From Rothia gullae (GTDB lineage: Bacteria; Actinomycetota; Actinomycetes; Actinomycetales; Micrococcaceae), in contig NZ_JANCOC010000002.1 of NCBI RefSeq assembly GCF_024294905.1, positions 62,001-126,000 of the forward strand: a stretch of DNA of 64,000 nt. The letters run 5' to 3'. Both the position numbers and the translations under genes were made by a program. The notes below the pieces were generated by a model that did no database searches, had not been told where the DNA came from, and worked only from the letters and a program-made list of their open reading frames with translations. Positions 46,096 through 55,979 of the stretch are shown here, one piece after another (position 1 is the first letter of the stretch; every line of letters begins with the position of its first letter).

Positions 46096-46301
46096 TGGCA
46101 GCTCCTCAAAGGTCGTATATCTTCAGTCTACGCCGCACCCGCTTTGCTGAGAAGGGTTCACGGGCTGTTGATACTGCAGATTTTCGCGCCTACACTGCAG
46201 GTAATCGGGGGGGCAGCATATTAGGGGTTCTCTCCCCCATTACCGTTTCCACCGAGTTTGTCGCTAAATCGCCAATTACTCCTCATATAGGGAGCCTCCA
46301 C

Positions 46302-46616
46302 ATGACAGCAACACCGCACCAGCACATCACCGACCTTAAAGAGCGGCGCCAAGCGCTCCAACAGAGGGCGCGCACTATCCGTGCCGCCACCGGAACCCCC
46401 TACAGCTCTGAGGTTCACCTGCTACTCGGGCAGAGCTACCTCGACCCCGCCAGCTGGCAGGAACTCACCGCCTCCAGCGGGGTGCGCGCCACAGTACGCA
46501 GGGCACAATTTGTACGCCGGTACCGGCACCTCCTGGCACGTCTAGAAGCCGCCATCGAGCGGTACGAACAGCACGGCGCGGCGCAGAATTCCCCTGGAGC
46601 TGAGAGAATGCCGTGA
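46302..46616 (+). CDS. hypothetical helical protein upstream of valS
   Basis: 104 aa from the ATG at 46302 (GGGAGCC upstream); the longer frame from 46095 is unlikely. The sequence is Arg/Ala/Gln-rich with heptad-like helices (LKERRQALQQRARTIRAATG and RRYRHLLARLEAAIERYEQ). Its stop lies 19 bases before valS, so the two may be co-transcribed. No family recognised. Confidence 0.5.
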   Translation: MTATPHQHITDLKERRQALQQRARTIRAATGTPYSSEVHLLLGQSYLDPASWQELTASSGVRATVRRAQFVRRYRHLLARLEAAIERYEQHGAAQNSPGAERMP

Positions 46617-46635
46617 ATATGAGAAAATAGCCGTT

Positions 46636-49368
46636 ATGGCTGAAAACATTTTGGGCTCAGACTCGCCCGTACAGATTAACGTTCCCGACCGCCCCGCCCT
46701 CGAAGGCCTCGAAGAGAAGCTCTCGCAGCGCTGGGCCGATGAGAAGACCTACGCATTCGACGAGAACACCACTCGCGAGCAGGTCTACTCCATTGACACC
46801 CCGCCGCCGACTGCATCCGGCTCCCTGCACGTGGGGCACATGTTCTCCTACACCCAGACCGACGTCATTGCACGCTACCAGCGTATGACCGGCAAGAACG
46901 TGTTCTACCCCCTCGGCTGGGATGACAACGGCCTGCCCACCGAACGCCGCGTTCAGAACTACTACGGCGTTCTCTGCGACCCCTCCGTGGCAGACAACGA
47001 CTCCTTCCGCGACCTGATCACCTGGAAGGCAGACGGCACCCCCAAGCCCGACCGCAGCCAGGCAAAGTGGCCGCGCATCTCCCGCAACAACTTCATTGAA
47101 CTCTGTGAAGAGCTCGCGGTTGAAGACGAGAAGGTCTTCGAAAACCTCTTCACCACCCTGGGCCTGTCCGTTGACTGGTCGCGCACCTACCGCACCATCG
47201 ACGCGCACTCCCGTAAGGTCTCCCAGCTCGCCTTCCTGAAGGACCTGGAAGCAGGCAACGCCTACATGGCTGAAGCACCGACCATGTGGGACGTTACCTT
47301 CCGCACCGCAGTGGCACAGGCTGAGCTGGAAGACAAGGAACGCCCCGGCGCATACCACCGCATCAGCTTCCACCGCCCCAACGGCGAGAAGGTCTGGATT
47401 GAGACCACCCGCCCCGAGCTACTGCCCTCCTGCGTGGCTCTCGTGGCGCACCCGGACGACGAGCGTTACAAGCCGCTGTTCGGCACCACCGTCACCTCCC
47501 CGCTGTTCGGCGTTGAGGTCGAAATCAAGGCGCACCCGCTGGCACAGCCCGACAAGGGCGCCGGTATCGCCATGATTTGTACCTTCGGTGACACCACCGA
47601 CGTCACCTGGTGGCGTGAACTGCAGCTGGACACCCGCGCCCTCATCGGTCGCGACGGCCGCTTCTCCCGCGAAACCCCCGAGTGGATTACCTCCGCTGAG
47701 GGTCGCGAGCGCTACGAGCGTATGGCAGGCGCCACCGTCTTCACCGCACAGAAGACCGTCGTGGAGATGCTGGTTGAGGCTGGCGAAATGGACGGCGACC
47801 CCAAACCGATTACCCACCCCGTGAAGTTCTACGAGAAGGGCGACAAGCCCCTCGAAATCGTTGCTTCCCGACAGTGGTACATCCGCAACGGTGGCCGTGA
47901 CGCTGCACGCCGCGAGAAGCTCATCGAGCGCGGCCGTGAAATGAACTGGTACCCCTCCTTCATGCGTAGCCGCTACGAGAACTGGGTTGAGGGTCTGAAC
48001 GGCGACTGGCTGATTTCTCGCCAGCGTTTCTTCGGTGTTCCCTTCCCCGTCTGGTACCCGCTGGACGCTGAGGGCGAGCCGGACTACGAGAACCCGATTC
48101 TGCCGGCCGAAGAGATGCTGCCGGTTGACCCCGCATCTCAGGCTGCTCCCGGTTACACCGAGGATCAGCGCGGCGTAGCGGGCGGCTTCATCGCTGACCC
48201 GGACGTTCTGGACACCTGGGCTACGTCCTCCCTGACCCCGCAGATTGCGACCGGTTGGGGCGTGAACCCGGACCTGCACGCGAAGACCTTCCCCATGGAT
48301 CTGCGCCCGCAGGGTCACGACATTATCCGCACCTGGCTGTTCTCCACCGCTGTTCGCGCGGAGACCCTGGCTTCCTCCGTGCCGTGGTACAACACTGCGC
48401 TCTCCGGCTGGATTCTTGACCCGGACCGCAAGAAGATGTCCAAGTCTAAGGGCAACGTTGTGGTCCCCAACGAGGTGCTGGAGAAGTACGGTTCGGACGC
48501 TGTGCGCTACTGGGCTGCTTCGGCTCGCCTGGGTGCTGACACCGCCTACGACGAAGGCCAGATGAAGATTGGCCGTCGCCTTGCCATCAAGCTGCTGAAC
48601 GCATCCAAGTTCGTGCTGAACCTGGGCGCTACCGAGAAGTCCGTGATCACTTCTCAGGCTCAGGGTCGCGTACTGATCAACGCTCTGGACCGTTCTCTGT
48701 TGGCTCGCCTGGCGTACCTGATTGAGGAAGCAACCGCCGCATTCGAGAAGTACGAGTACGCTCGTGCCCTGCAGATTTGCGAGAGCTTCTTCTGGTCCTT
48801 CACCGACGACTTCGTTGAGCTGGTCAAGGACCGTGCGTACGGTGCTCGCGGTGAGCAGGAGCAGGCTTCTGTTCTGGCTGCCCTGGCAACCACCCTGGAT
48901 GCTCTGCTGCGCCTGTTCGCGCCCTTCCTGCCGTTCGTGACCGAAGAGATTTGGTCCTGGTGGCGTGCAGGTAGCGTACACCGCGCCGAGTGGCCGCAGG
49001 CACTGCCCATCCTGGAGGGTACTCTGCTGGCTGAGTACTCTGCCCAGAACCCGACTGCTGGCATTTCTGCTCAGTGGGTGCTGGCGGACGCTGACCCGGC
49101 TCAGATTGAGTCGCTGAAGCAGATCCTGCCGGATGTTGCTGAGGCTCTGGGCGGCCTGCGTAAGGCTAAGAGCGACGCGAAGGTTAAGCAGCGCACCGAG
49201 GTTGAGTCTGCAACCATTGCGGCTCCCCAGGCTCAGCTGGATCGCATTGCCGCTGGTATGTCTGATCTGAAGGCTGCCGGTAACGCTCGTGAGCTGTCCC
49301 TGGTGGCGGCTGAGGGCGAGCTGGAGGTTCGCGATGTTGTGCTCGTTGTGGAAGAAGCAGCTGAGTAA
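46636..49368 (+). CDS. valS: valyl-tRNA synthetase
   Basis: 910 aa, class I synthetase. The HIGH-type motif GSLHVGH is near residue 62, a Val-specific editing domain follows, and KMSKSKGN lies near 605. The sequence type (GWDDNGLPTERRVQNYYGV) is the actinobacterial form close to archaeal ValRS. It charges tRNA-Val. No T-box motif is visible upstream, unlike ileS. A strong terminator follows. Confidence 0.96.
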   Translation: MAENILGSDSPVQINVPDRPALEGLEEKLSQRWADEKTYAFDENTTREQVYSIDTPPPTASGSLHVGHMFSYTQTDVIARYQRMTGKNVFYPLGWDDNGLPTERRVQNYYGVLCDPSVADNDSFRDLITWKADGTPKPDRSQAKWPRISRNNFIELCEELAVEDEKVFENLFTTLGLSVDWSRTYRTIDAHSRKVSQLAFLKDLEAGNAYMAEAPTMWDVTFRTAVAQAELEDKERPGAYHRISFHRPNGEKVWIETTRPELLPSCVALVAHPDDERYKPLFGTTVTSPLFGVEVEIKAHPLAQPDKGAGIAMICTFGDTTDVTWWRELQLDTRALIGRDGRFSRETPEWITSAEGRERYERMAGATVFTAQKTVVEMLVEAGEMDGDPKPITHPVKFYEKGDKPLEIVASRQWYIRNGGRDAARREKLIERGREMNWYPSFMRSRYENWVEGLNGDWLISRQRFFGVPFPVWYPLDAEGEPDYENPILPAEEMLPVDPASQAAPGYTEDQRGVAGGFIADPDVLDTWATSSLTPQIATGWGVNPDLHAKTFPMDLRPQGHDIIRTWLFSTAVRAETLASSVPWYNTALSGWILDPDRKKMSKSKGNVVVPNEVLEKYGSDAVRYWAASARLGADTAYDEGQMKIGRRLAIKLLNASKFVLNLGATEKSVITSQAQGRVLINALDRSLLARLAYLIEEATAAFEKYEYARALQICESFFWSFTDDFVELVKDRAYGARGEQEQASVLAALATTLDALLRLFAPFLPFVTEEIWSWWRAGSVHRAEWPQALPILEGTLLAEYSAQNPTAGISAQWVLADADPAQIESLKQILPDVAEALGGLRKAKSDAKVKQRTEVESATIAAPQAQLDRIAAGMSDLKAAGNARELSLVAAEGELEVRDVVLVVEEAAE

Positions 49369-49426
49369 TTTCGCCTCATTTTGAGCGTTGTTCGCTTAAA
49401 TTTATGACGCTACTTGAGCGTTGAGG

Positions 49427-49463
49427 ACGGGGCGGTACCGATTGACGGTACCGTCCCGTTTTC
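49427..49463 (+). terminator. valS terminator
   Basis: ACGGGGCGGTACCG and CGGTACCGTCCCGT form a 14-bp stem with one mismatch, loop ATTGA, followed by TTTTC. Confidence 0.88.
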
Positions 49464-49524
49464 TGTGTCTGCTGTTCGTTGTAGCTCGCCGGGTGTGAGG
49501 CCCCGGTAGCTGACCTCTACGGCT

Positions 49525-49764
49525 TTGGCTATAGGCTTTGTCCAAGCTGCGCCCGTGGATGCCTGCTCCAGCCCTCTGAGAATCTTCACTAGCGCCGCCG
49601 CCGATGAGGCAAGCATCGCCTTCGGTTCTTTGGACGCTCAGCAGCTCGAGGACCTGACCCGCAAGTGGGTGCGCTTCATGCGTGAAAGCCGCGATATGCT
49701 ACACCACGAAAGCTCCATTGCCGCCGCACGTGCTGAGGTTGAGGCTAAGCCCCTCCCCGAGTAG
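49525..49764 (+). pseudogene. possible gene remnant between valS and the LssY_C gene
   Basis: An open frame of 79 codons with no ATG/ribosome site at its head ends in LDAQQLEDLTRKWVRFMRES followed by a helical, coding-looking C-terminus. The first 30 codons look non-coding. This could be the 3' end of a lost gene or a short gene starting within the frame. No family recognised. Confidence 0.3.
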
Positions 49765-49954
49765 GGTCACCCTTTATTTCTATTTCTTTCGCGCGGCAAA
49801 GCCAGCACTTTCGCGTTGGTACCGTATTTTTCTGCAGCGGGACTATCGAGCCAAGCGATTAAGCTCTGCCCGGAATGCGTACTTCACACAGCCTGTCCCC
49901 TTGCTATAGTTATGGATACTCAAAGACCCTAACTATGTTGCAGAAAGGGCGGGA

Positions 49955-51514
49955 ATGTCCCACCAAAAACGCGTCCTGCGGCCTATCCGTAGCGATGTTG
50001 CTCCCCCAGTTACCTCGCCACCGGTCTACCGTGGCGATATTGATGCGCGCGGCACGGCGCAAGACCTCGTCCCGCGCAGCTTGTGGGTCGATTTCTGGGA
50101 CACTCTCTTCTTCATCTTCGCCGGCATCGCGGCCCTCGTGCTGACCTTCATGATTCTGGCGAATACGGTCGGCCATTCTTTCTGGGGTTTCCCCATCGCC
50201 TTCATTTTCTGGGCGGTCACCGCGTACCTGACGCTACCGCGTTTTCACGCGATCATGACCCGCATCTACGTGCCCGACTACTTTATTGGGCGCACCCGCA
50301 CCCCGGACGGTCTGCTCGGCGACCCGGTCAATATCGGTCTGATTGGTACCGAGGAGCAGATTCACCAGGTCATGCAGGACGCCGGCTGGACCCGCGCCGA
50401 CAACGTCACCCTCGTCTCCTCCTGGAAGATTATTCTTTCCACCATCACCCGCCGCTCCTACGCGGAGGCGCCGGTCTCCCCGCTGAAAATTTTTGGTAAG
50501 ACGCAGGCTTTCGCCTACCAGAAGGAAGTGGACGGCAACCCCGAGAAGCGCCACCACGTGCGCTTCTGGAAAACCCCGGACGGCTGGCTTCTGCCTGGCG
50601 GTCACCAGGTGGATTGGTTGGCGGCGGGCACGTACGACTCCGGTGTGGGTTTCAGCTTCTTCACCCTGCAGGTCACGCACCGCATTGACGCTGACACTGA
50701 CTTCGAGCGCGACTACATTGTGGAGTCCATCCAGTACGCTCACCCGGAAACCCGCGTTGAGATTCTGCACGATTTTTCCTCCGGCTACCACGCCCGCAAC
50801 GGTGGCGGCGACACGATTCGTACCGACGGTGCGCTGCCGGTGGTCATTCTCAACAATGAGGGCCTGGAACCGCAGGAGCAGGAAGAAATTCACCTCTCCA
50901 GCGCTCACGACCTGGCGTACCGCATGCCGCTGAGCCTGCTGGTCGGTTCGGGTATGCTCATCGCCGTGACCCTCGCCGATATTGTCAACAGCGTCATTTT
51001 GGCGCTCAGCCGCCCGGCACTTCGCGCCAAGCTGCTGGAGGAAGGCTCCGGTAACGATCTTGAGTTGCTGAACCTCTTCGACCAGGTGGATAGCTCCGTG
51101 TTACTGACCATTACCGGCACGGTGCTAGTTGGTTTTGTGGCAATTTATTCGGCGGTGCACCTGTTCCTGCTGTGGAGCACGCTGCGCGGCTCTTCGAAGG
51201 CTCGCCGACTGGCTCTGCTGTTGACGGCGCTGAACTTCGCGGCGATTACCGGCGGCGTGCTGTGGGGTCACCAGTCCCTGCCGCTGTCCACGATTTTCTT
51301 CCAGCTGGGCGTTGCCGTGTTCGCGATGCTGGCGTTCACCTCGGACGCGGCGGTTCAGTACACGGGGACCCGCACCTTCCATATGCGCGATACGAAGATT
51401 GTGCAGCGGGCAACGCACCCGAAGGTTCTGGAGCACAGGGCACAGCGCAAAGCGAAGAAAGCACAGCAGACGCAGCAGGCACGCAAGGCGGCTACCGCGA
51501 GCCACCGCCGATAG
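49955..51514 (+). CDS. LssY_C-domain membrane protein
   Basis: 519 aa. Two N-terminal helices (about 45-70 and 75-95), a large soluble domain (110-310) and four C-terminal helices. The soluble part fits LssY_C: VNIGLIGTEEQIHQVMQDAGW, then SPLKIFGKTQAFAYQKEV, RHHVRFWKT and DRD-like FERDYIVESI. The role of LssY_C proteins is not established; some are linked to membrane-lipid phosphatases. The ATG follows a GGGCGGGA-type site. It has its own terminator. Confidence 0.8.
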   Translation: MSHQKRVLRPIRSDVAPPVTSPPVYRGDIDARGTAQDLVPRSLWVDFWDTLFFIFAGIAALVLTFMILANTVGHSFWGFPIAFIFWAVTAYLTLPRFHAIMTRIYVPDYFIGRTRTPDGLLGDPVNIGLIGTEEQIHQVMQDAGWTRADNVTLVSSWKIILSTITRRSYAEAPVSPLKIFGKTQAFAYQKEVDGNPEKRHHVRFWKTPDGWLLPGGHQVDWLAAGTYDSGVGFSFFTLQVTHRIDADTDFERDYIVESIQYAHPETRVEILHDFSSGYHARNGGGDTIRTDGALPVVILNNEGLEPQEQEEIHLSSAHDLAYRMPLSLLVGSGMLIAVTLADIVNSVILALSRPALRAKLLEEGSGNDLELLNLFDQVDSSVLLTITGTVLVGFVAIYSAVHLFLLWSTLRGSSKARRLALLLTALNFAAITGGVLWGHQSLPLSTIFFQLGVAVFAMLAFTSDAAVQYTGTRTFHMRDTKIVQRATHPKVLEHRAQRKAKKAQQTQQARKAATASHRR

Positions 51515-51541
51515 CCAATAGCTCTGCATAGTTTGGGAAAT

Positions 51542-51586
51542 AAAGTACCGCCCGGTCAGTACATGACCGGGCGGTACTTTTTTGCT
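51542..51586. terminator. strong terminator between convergent genes
   Basis: AAAGTACCGCCCGGTCA and TGACCGGGCGGTACTTT form a perfect 17-bp stem around GTACA, followed by TTT. Confidence 0.92.
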
Positions 51587-51649
51587 CTGCAGCCGCAGAC
51601 TCTACCGAGCCTGCGCGCATTGCAGGACTCTCAGCGCATTGCAGGATTC

Positions 51650-52291
51650 TTAGGCTTCACCCTTTTCACCGTGGAAAATCGGGCCCACGTTACGGGGGCG
51701 CTTGAGCTCAAAGAAGCCGGGGTAGGAAGCCAGCGCCAGGGCTCCGTCGAAGAGCTTACCAGCCTCTTCACCGGCGGGGCTCGGGGAGATGACCGGACCG
51801 AAGAAAGCGGTGCCGTTAATGGAAATCAGCGGAACACCCACATCGGTGCCACCCACGGTCTCCAGTGCCAGGTCCAGGGAGGCGCGCATCTGCTCATCGT
51901 ACTGATCGGTGAAGGCGACATCCACCAGCTCTGCGGGCAGGTTGATCTCTTCCAGCGCCTTGACGATTGCGTCGCGGTAGGAATCAGCCTTGTTGTCGTT
52001 GTGGTGAATCTGCTCGCCCAAAGCGTCGTAGAGGGGTTTGATGACCTCGTTGCCGTGCAGCTCACGCACAGCGGTAATAAGGCGCGTCGGCGCCCAGGAC
52101 TGGTCCATCATTGCCTGGTAGTCGGCGGGCAGGTCGCGGCCCTGGTTGTGCATGGACAGGGAGAAGGGACGCCAGGTCACCTCAACGTTGCGGACCTTCT
52201 GTACCTCGCCAATCCAGCGGGAGGTAATCCAGCACCAGGGGCAGATCGGGTCGAACCAGAAATCAATCTGTGCGGGTGCGTTCTCGGTCAT
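51650..52291 (-). CDS. DsbA family protein, CPWC type (mycothiol-dependent reductase-like)
   Basis: 213 aa, no signal peptide. The active site DPICPWCWITSRW has Cys17 and Cys20; the cis-Pro region is VGVPLISI. CPWC and the position next to the clp, rpiB and pepN genes match mycobacterial Rv2466c, a mycothiol-dependent nitroreductase. Likely a cytosolic thiol enzyme in oxidative stress. The ATG has AGAGGAA upstream. Confidence 0.87.
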   Translation of the reverse strand: MTENAPAQIDFWFDPICPWCWITSRWIGEVQKVRNVEVTWRPFSLSMHNQGRDLPADYQAMMDQSWAPTRLITAVRELHGNEVIKPLYDALGEQIHHNDNKADSYRDAIVKALEEINLPAELVDVAFTDQYDEQMRASLDLALETVGGTDVGVPLISINGTAFFGPVISPSPAGEEAGKLFDGALALASYPGFFELKRPRNVGPIFHGEKGEA

Positions 52292-52397
52292 GAGTGTTCC
52301 TCTCTCCTACGGTTACGCCAGCCGCTTCTATAAGCCGGCACTTATTCTTCGGTATACGCTCTTCAAGACATGTAAGCGAGGGCGGTACCTGCTAGTG

Positions 52398-52429
52398 AGC
52401 CGTCACCCCGTACAACCGGGGCGACGGCT
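52398..52429. terminator. hairpin after clpX
   Basis: AGCCGTCACCCC and GGGGCGACGGCT pair with one mismatch, 38 bases beyond the clpX stop. The T-rich side is on the plus strand (TCTTTATT), so orientation is uncertain. Confidence 0.55.
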
Positions 52430-52466
52430 TCTTTATTCCCTAGCCTGTTCGGCTGGCAGTATGCGG

Positions 52467-53834
52467 TTATGCCGCCTGACGGTCCGCTTCCTTCAGGGAG
52501 GCGGCCTTCGCCTCCCCCTTCACGGTGCGGGTAGTCTCGGCTTCGGGGTCGGGAGCCTGCAGCACGTAGCGGGGTTCCATACCGTTGAGCACGGTGTCCT
52601 CACTGATGACGATGGACACCACATCGGTGCGGTCCGGGATGTCGAACATAATCGGCTGCAGAATCTGCTCCATCATGGAGCGCAGGCCGCGGGCGCCGGT
52701 GCCGCGTTCGGCGGCGAAGCGGGCAATAGCCGCAATCGCTGCGTCGTCGAGAACCAGGTCCACGCCGTCCAGGGCAAAAAGGTGACGGTACTGCTTGAGC
52801 AGCGCATTCTTCGGTTCGGTCAGCACTCGAGCCAGCTCTTCTTCGTTGAGCTCACTCAGGGTCGAGATGACCGGCAAACGGCCAATCAGCTCGGGGATAA
52901 TGCCGTAGTGCGCCAGGTCCTCGGGCATGATTTGGTCCAGCGGGTTCTTCACGGAGCCGCCCAGTTCAGCGCCGAAACCGATGCCGCCGGCACCCACGCG
53001 GGCTGCGATGCGGTCGTCAATATTGTCGAAGGCGCCAGCCACAATGAAGAGAATGTTCGAGGTATCAATCTCAATATTCGCATGTGCCGGGTGCTTGCGT
53101 CCGCCCTCCGGCGGTACGGTCGCCACGGTGCCCTCAATAATCTTCAGCAACGCCTGCTGCACGCCTTCACCGGACACGTCACGGGTGATGGAGAGGTTCT
53201 CGCCGCCCTTGCGGGCAATCTTGTCGATCTCGTCAATGTAGATGATGCCGCGCTGAGCCTTAGCAATATCACCGTCAGCGGCATTGATGAGGCGCAGCAG
53301 AATGTTCTCCACGTCATCACCCACGTAGCCCGCCTCGGTGAGGGTGGTTGCGTCGACCAGGGCAAAGGGCACATCCAGCTTCTTCGCCAGGGTCGCCGCC
53401 AGGTAGGTTTTACCGCAGCCGGTCGGGCCGAGCATCAGAATATTCGACTTGCCCAGCTCCACCTGCTCCCCCGCAGTCGCCGAAAGAATGCGGGAGGTCA
53501 GCACCGGGTTATCAATATCGTGGATACGCTTGTAGTGGTTGTACACCGCCACTGCCAGAGTACGCTTCGCCGCGTCCTGACCGATGACGTAGTCGTTGAG
53601 GTAGCTGTAAATTTCGCGCGGAGTAGCCAGCTGAGATGCAGGCGCCGCCGCGGAGGCTTTCACCTTCAGACGCTCTTCAGCGAGAATTTCTTCGCACAGC
53701 TCCACGCACTCATCGCAGATGGAAACATTCGGGCCGAGCACAATCTTGAAAACCTGCGCGCGAGTCTTCTTGCAGAAGGAGCATCGCATGCTGGCGTTGG
53801 GCTGTTCGGGAGGCACAATGATGTCTGTGGCCAC
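52467..53834 (-). CDS. clpX: ATP-dependent Clp protease ATP-binding subunit ClpX
   Basis: 455 aa from a GTG with AAAGGGAA upstream. The zinc-binding domain has Cys18, Cys21, Cys40 and Cys43; Walker A GPTGCGKT is at 136-143; Walker [11 protein letters not shown] follows; an IGF-type loop reads IGR/LGR-like in the ELIGRLP segment. ClpX unfolds tagged substrates and feeds them into ClpP1P2. A short C-terminal extension (about 25 residues) follows the AAA+ small domain. It is separated from clpP2 by 477 bases with a terminator, so it probably has its own promoter. Confidence 0.97.
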   Translation of the reverse strand: MATDIIVPPEQPNASMRCSFCKKTRAQVFKIVLGPNVSICDECVELCEEILAEERLKVKASAAAPASQLATPREIYSYLNDYVIGQDAAKRTLAVAVYNHYKRIHDIDNPVLTSRILSATAGEQVELGKSNILMLGPTGCGKTYLAATLAKKLDVPFALVDATTLTEAGYVGDDVENILLRLINAADGDIAKAQRGIIYIDEIDKIARKGGENLSITRDVSGEGVQQALLKIIEGTVATVPPEGGRKHPAHANIEIDTSNILFIVAGAFDNIDDRIAARVGAGGIGFGAELGGSVKNPLDQIMPEDLAHYGIIPELIGRLPVISTLSELNEEELARVLTEPKNALLKQYRHLFALDGVDLVLDDAAIAAIARFAAERGTGARGLRSMMEQILQPIMFDIPDRTDVVSIVISEDTVLNGMEPRYVLQAPDPEAETTRTVKGEAKAASLKEADRQAA

Positions 53835-54311
53835 GAAGATTCCCTTTCGATCGGCGTGGTGAAATCGGTGCAGAAGAATCAGTGACCTGATATCTGCGGT
53901 GGTTTCTCAGGAGAGGCACCGGCGGGTGGTGGGTGCCGTGGTTTGAGTGAGAAACCGGTATGAAATACTCGAATTTTCTCCCTCTCTAAGGCTACCGGAG
54001 TTCACCCCGGAAATCAGAATTACGCACCGCAGATGAACGGACTTACCGGGCATATGACAAAGCACGTCTTTTATGACAGCGACGGGGCAGATACTCCGGC
54101 ATATGACGGTAGGCATGTGACGCTAAAGCCCGGCAAGAAAGCGCAGGTCAACACCACATATCAGCTTGGTTCACCGCCCCCACCCGGCGGGCACAAATCA
54201 GCCGGTACAAAAAGGGCGGCACCGCACCGCGCACCAGCCCAAAGGCTCGCACACGGAGCGATGCCGCCCCTCCCCCGAAAAACGCTCGGGGATATTCCTC
54301 AAAACTAAAGT
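53835..54311. other. clpP2-clpX intergenic region
   Basis: 477 bases without a supported gene. Its right part holds the clpP2 terminator at 54214-54269; the left part should hold the clpX promoter, not identified. Confidence 0.5.
54214..54269 (-). terminator. terminator of clpP1P2
   Basis: GGGCGGCA/TGCCGCCC stem with a long loop, followed on the minus strand by CTTTTTGTA. Confidence 0.7.
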
Positions 54312-54995
54312 TTAGGTGTGGGAAATAGCGGTGTTGGTCGCAGGCTTACGCAGCTTACGAGACTCCAGCACCTTATCGACCAGGCCGTACTCCAGGGCAG
54401 CAGCCGCAGTCAGAATGTTGTCACGCTCAATGGAGCGGTCAACTTCCTCATAGGTCTTACCCGAGTGCAGTGCCAGGGTCTGTGCAGTCCACTCACGCAT
54501 ACGCATAACCTCGTTCGCGTGAATCTCAATGTCAGATGCCTGACCGCCCTGCTGGCCGCTCAGTGCGGGCTGGTGAATCAGCACGCGAGCGTTCGGCAGT
54601 GCCAGACGCTTGCCGGGGGTACCGGCAGCCAGCAGAACCGCCGCAGCGGATGCCGCCTGGCCCAGGCACACGGTCTGAATCTCGGGGCGGATAAACTGCA
54701 TGGTGTCGTAGATGGCGGTCATTGCGGTGAAGGAACCGCCGGGCGAGTTAATGTACAGGGTGATGTCACGCTCGGGGTCCTGCGCCTCCAGCACCAGCAG
54801 CTGCGCCATGATGTCGTCAGCGGATGCGTCGTCCACCTGGGTTCCCAGGAAGATGATGCGGTCCTCGAACAGCTTTGCGTACGGGTCCTGACGCTTGTAA
54901 CCGTAGGGGGTGCGCTCCTCGAAGCTGGGGAGCACGTAGCGGTTGCTCGGCATAGCCGGCGCCGAGGTGGTGATATCGTTCGGCAGGTAGTTCAT
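54312..54995 (-). CDS. clpP2: ClpP2 protease subunit
   Basis: 227 aa from the second of two close ATGs (54995), which has GGGAG six bases upstream. Catalytic Ser116 (GQAASAAAV) and His141 (VLIHQPA) are present. It forms the mixed ClpP1P2 barrel typical of actinobacteria. It lies 11 bases downstream of clpP1 and is co-transcribed with it. Confidence 0.96.
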   Translation of the reverse strand: MNYLPNDITTSAPAMPSNRYVLPSFEERTPYGYKRQDPYAKLFEDRIIFLGTQVDDASADDIMAQLLVLEAQDPERDITLYINSPGGSFTAMTAIYDTMQFIRPEIQTVCLGQAASAAAVLLAAGTPGKRLALPNARVLIHQPALSGQQGGQASDIEIHANEVMRMREWTAQTLALHSGKTYEEVDRSIERDNILTAAAALEYGLVDKVLESRKLRKPATNTAISHT

Positions 54996-55006
54996 GTGCA
55001 TCTCCC

Positions 55007-55660
55007 TTATGCGTTCTTCGATTCGGGCAGCTTACCGGCGGTGGTGGCAATGTGGTCAAAGAAGCCGTATTCCAGGCCTTCTTCCGCGTTGAACCAGTTG
55101 TCGCGGTCGTTATCCTTCAGGATGGTCTCGAGGCTCTTGCCGGTGCGCTCAGCGGTGATTTCTGCCAAGCGCTTCTTCATGTCCAGAATCAGCTCAGCCT
55201 GGGTGCGGATATCCGATGCGGTACCGCCAATACCGCCGAGGGGCTGGTGCATGAGGATGCGGGCGTTCGGGGTTGCGTAGCGCTTGCCGATGGTGCCTGC
55301 GGTGAGCAGGAACTGACCCATGGATGCTGCCATACCGGTCACCACGGTCACCACGTCGTTCGGGATGAGCTGCATGGTGTCGTAGATAGCCATACCGGCG
55401 GTGACGGAGCCGCCGGGAGAGTTGATGTACAGGTAGATGTCTGCCTCGGGGTCTTCAGCCGAGAGCAGCAGCATCTGGGAGCAGATGAGGTTGGCGTTGG
55501 AGTCGCGCACCTCGGAGCCAAGCCAGATAATGCGCTCCTTCAGGAGGCTGTTGTAGACGTAATCTTCCTGGGCACCAACGATGGGGGTTGCCATAGACGG
55601 CGCGGGTGCCACGCCGGCTGCCTGGGAGGCACCGATGGGCAGAGGCATGTAGCTGGACAT
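55007..55660 (-). CDS. clpP1: ClpP1 protease subunit
   Basis: 217 aa. Catalytic Ser113 (GMAASMGQ) and His138 (ILMHQPLGG). The first 30 residues are a propeptide-like, Ala/Pro-rich segment. Upstream, between clpP1 and tig, is a terminator and about 200 bases that must hold the clpP1P2 promoter; no clear ClgR site was found. Confidence 0.96.
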   Translation of the reverse strand: MSSYMPLPIGASQAAGVAPAPSMATPIVGAQEDYVYNSLLKERIIWLGSEVRDSNANLICSQMLLLSAEDPEADIYLYINSPGGSVTAGMAIYDTMQLIPNDVVTVVTGMAASMGQFLLTAGTIGKRYATPNARILMHQPLGGIGGTASDIRTQAELILDMKKRLAEITAERTGKSLETILKDNDRDNWFNAEEGLEYGFFDHIATTAGKLPESKNA

Positions 55661-55865
55661 TCTTCCTCTTCTTCTCTAATGGGTCTTCGCTGCATCTTTG
55701 CGCGATTTACGCGCCGGAGCGCACGCGAAAAGTTTCGTTGCTACTACCTTACCGATAGTTGCTCTCCCCCGCTTCCCTTCGGGTTGTTCGTTCGCCAGGG
55801 GGTGAAGCAGAGGCGAAAACCTCGGTACGGAATAACTTGAGGGCGGAATAGTTTGGGGTGAAAAG

Positions 55866-55914
55866 AGCCTCAGCGGGCACCCAACCGGTAATTCGGTGGA
55901 TGCCCGCTGAGGCT
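55866..55914 (-). terminator. trigger factor gene terminator
   Basis: AGCCTCAGCGGGCA and TGCCCGCTGAGGCT form a perfect 14-bp stem; on the minus strand CTTTTC follows. Confidence 0.88.
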
Positions 55915-55979
55915 ACACGTTTCAAACAATCAGCGCACGCCCTCTAGAGGGGTGACTTCTTGCAGACCGTGGCGGGGAT

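Noticed and set aside
55661-55865. ClgR-type operator before clpP1
   Set aside because: CGC/GCG words exist, but none has the right spacing and symmetry.
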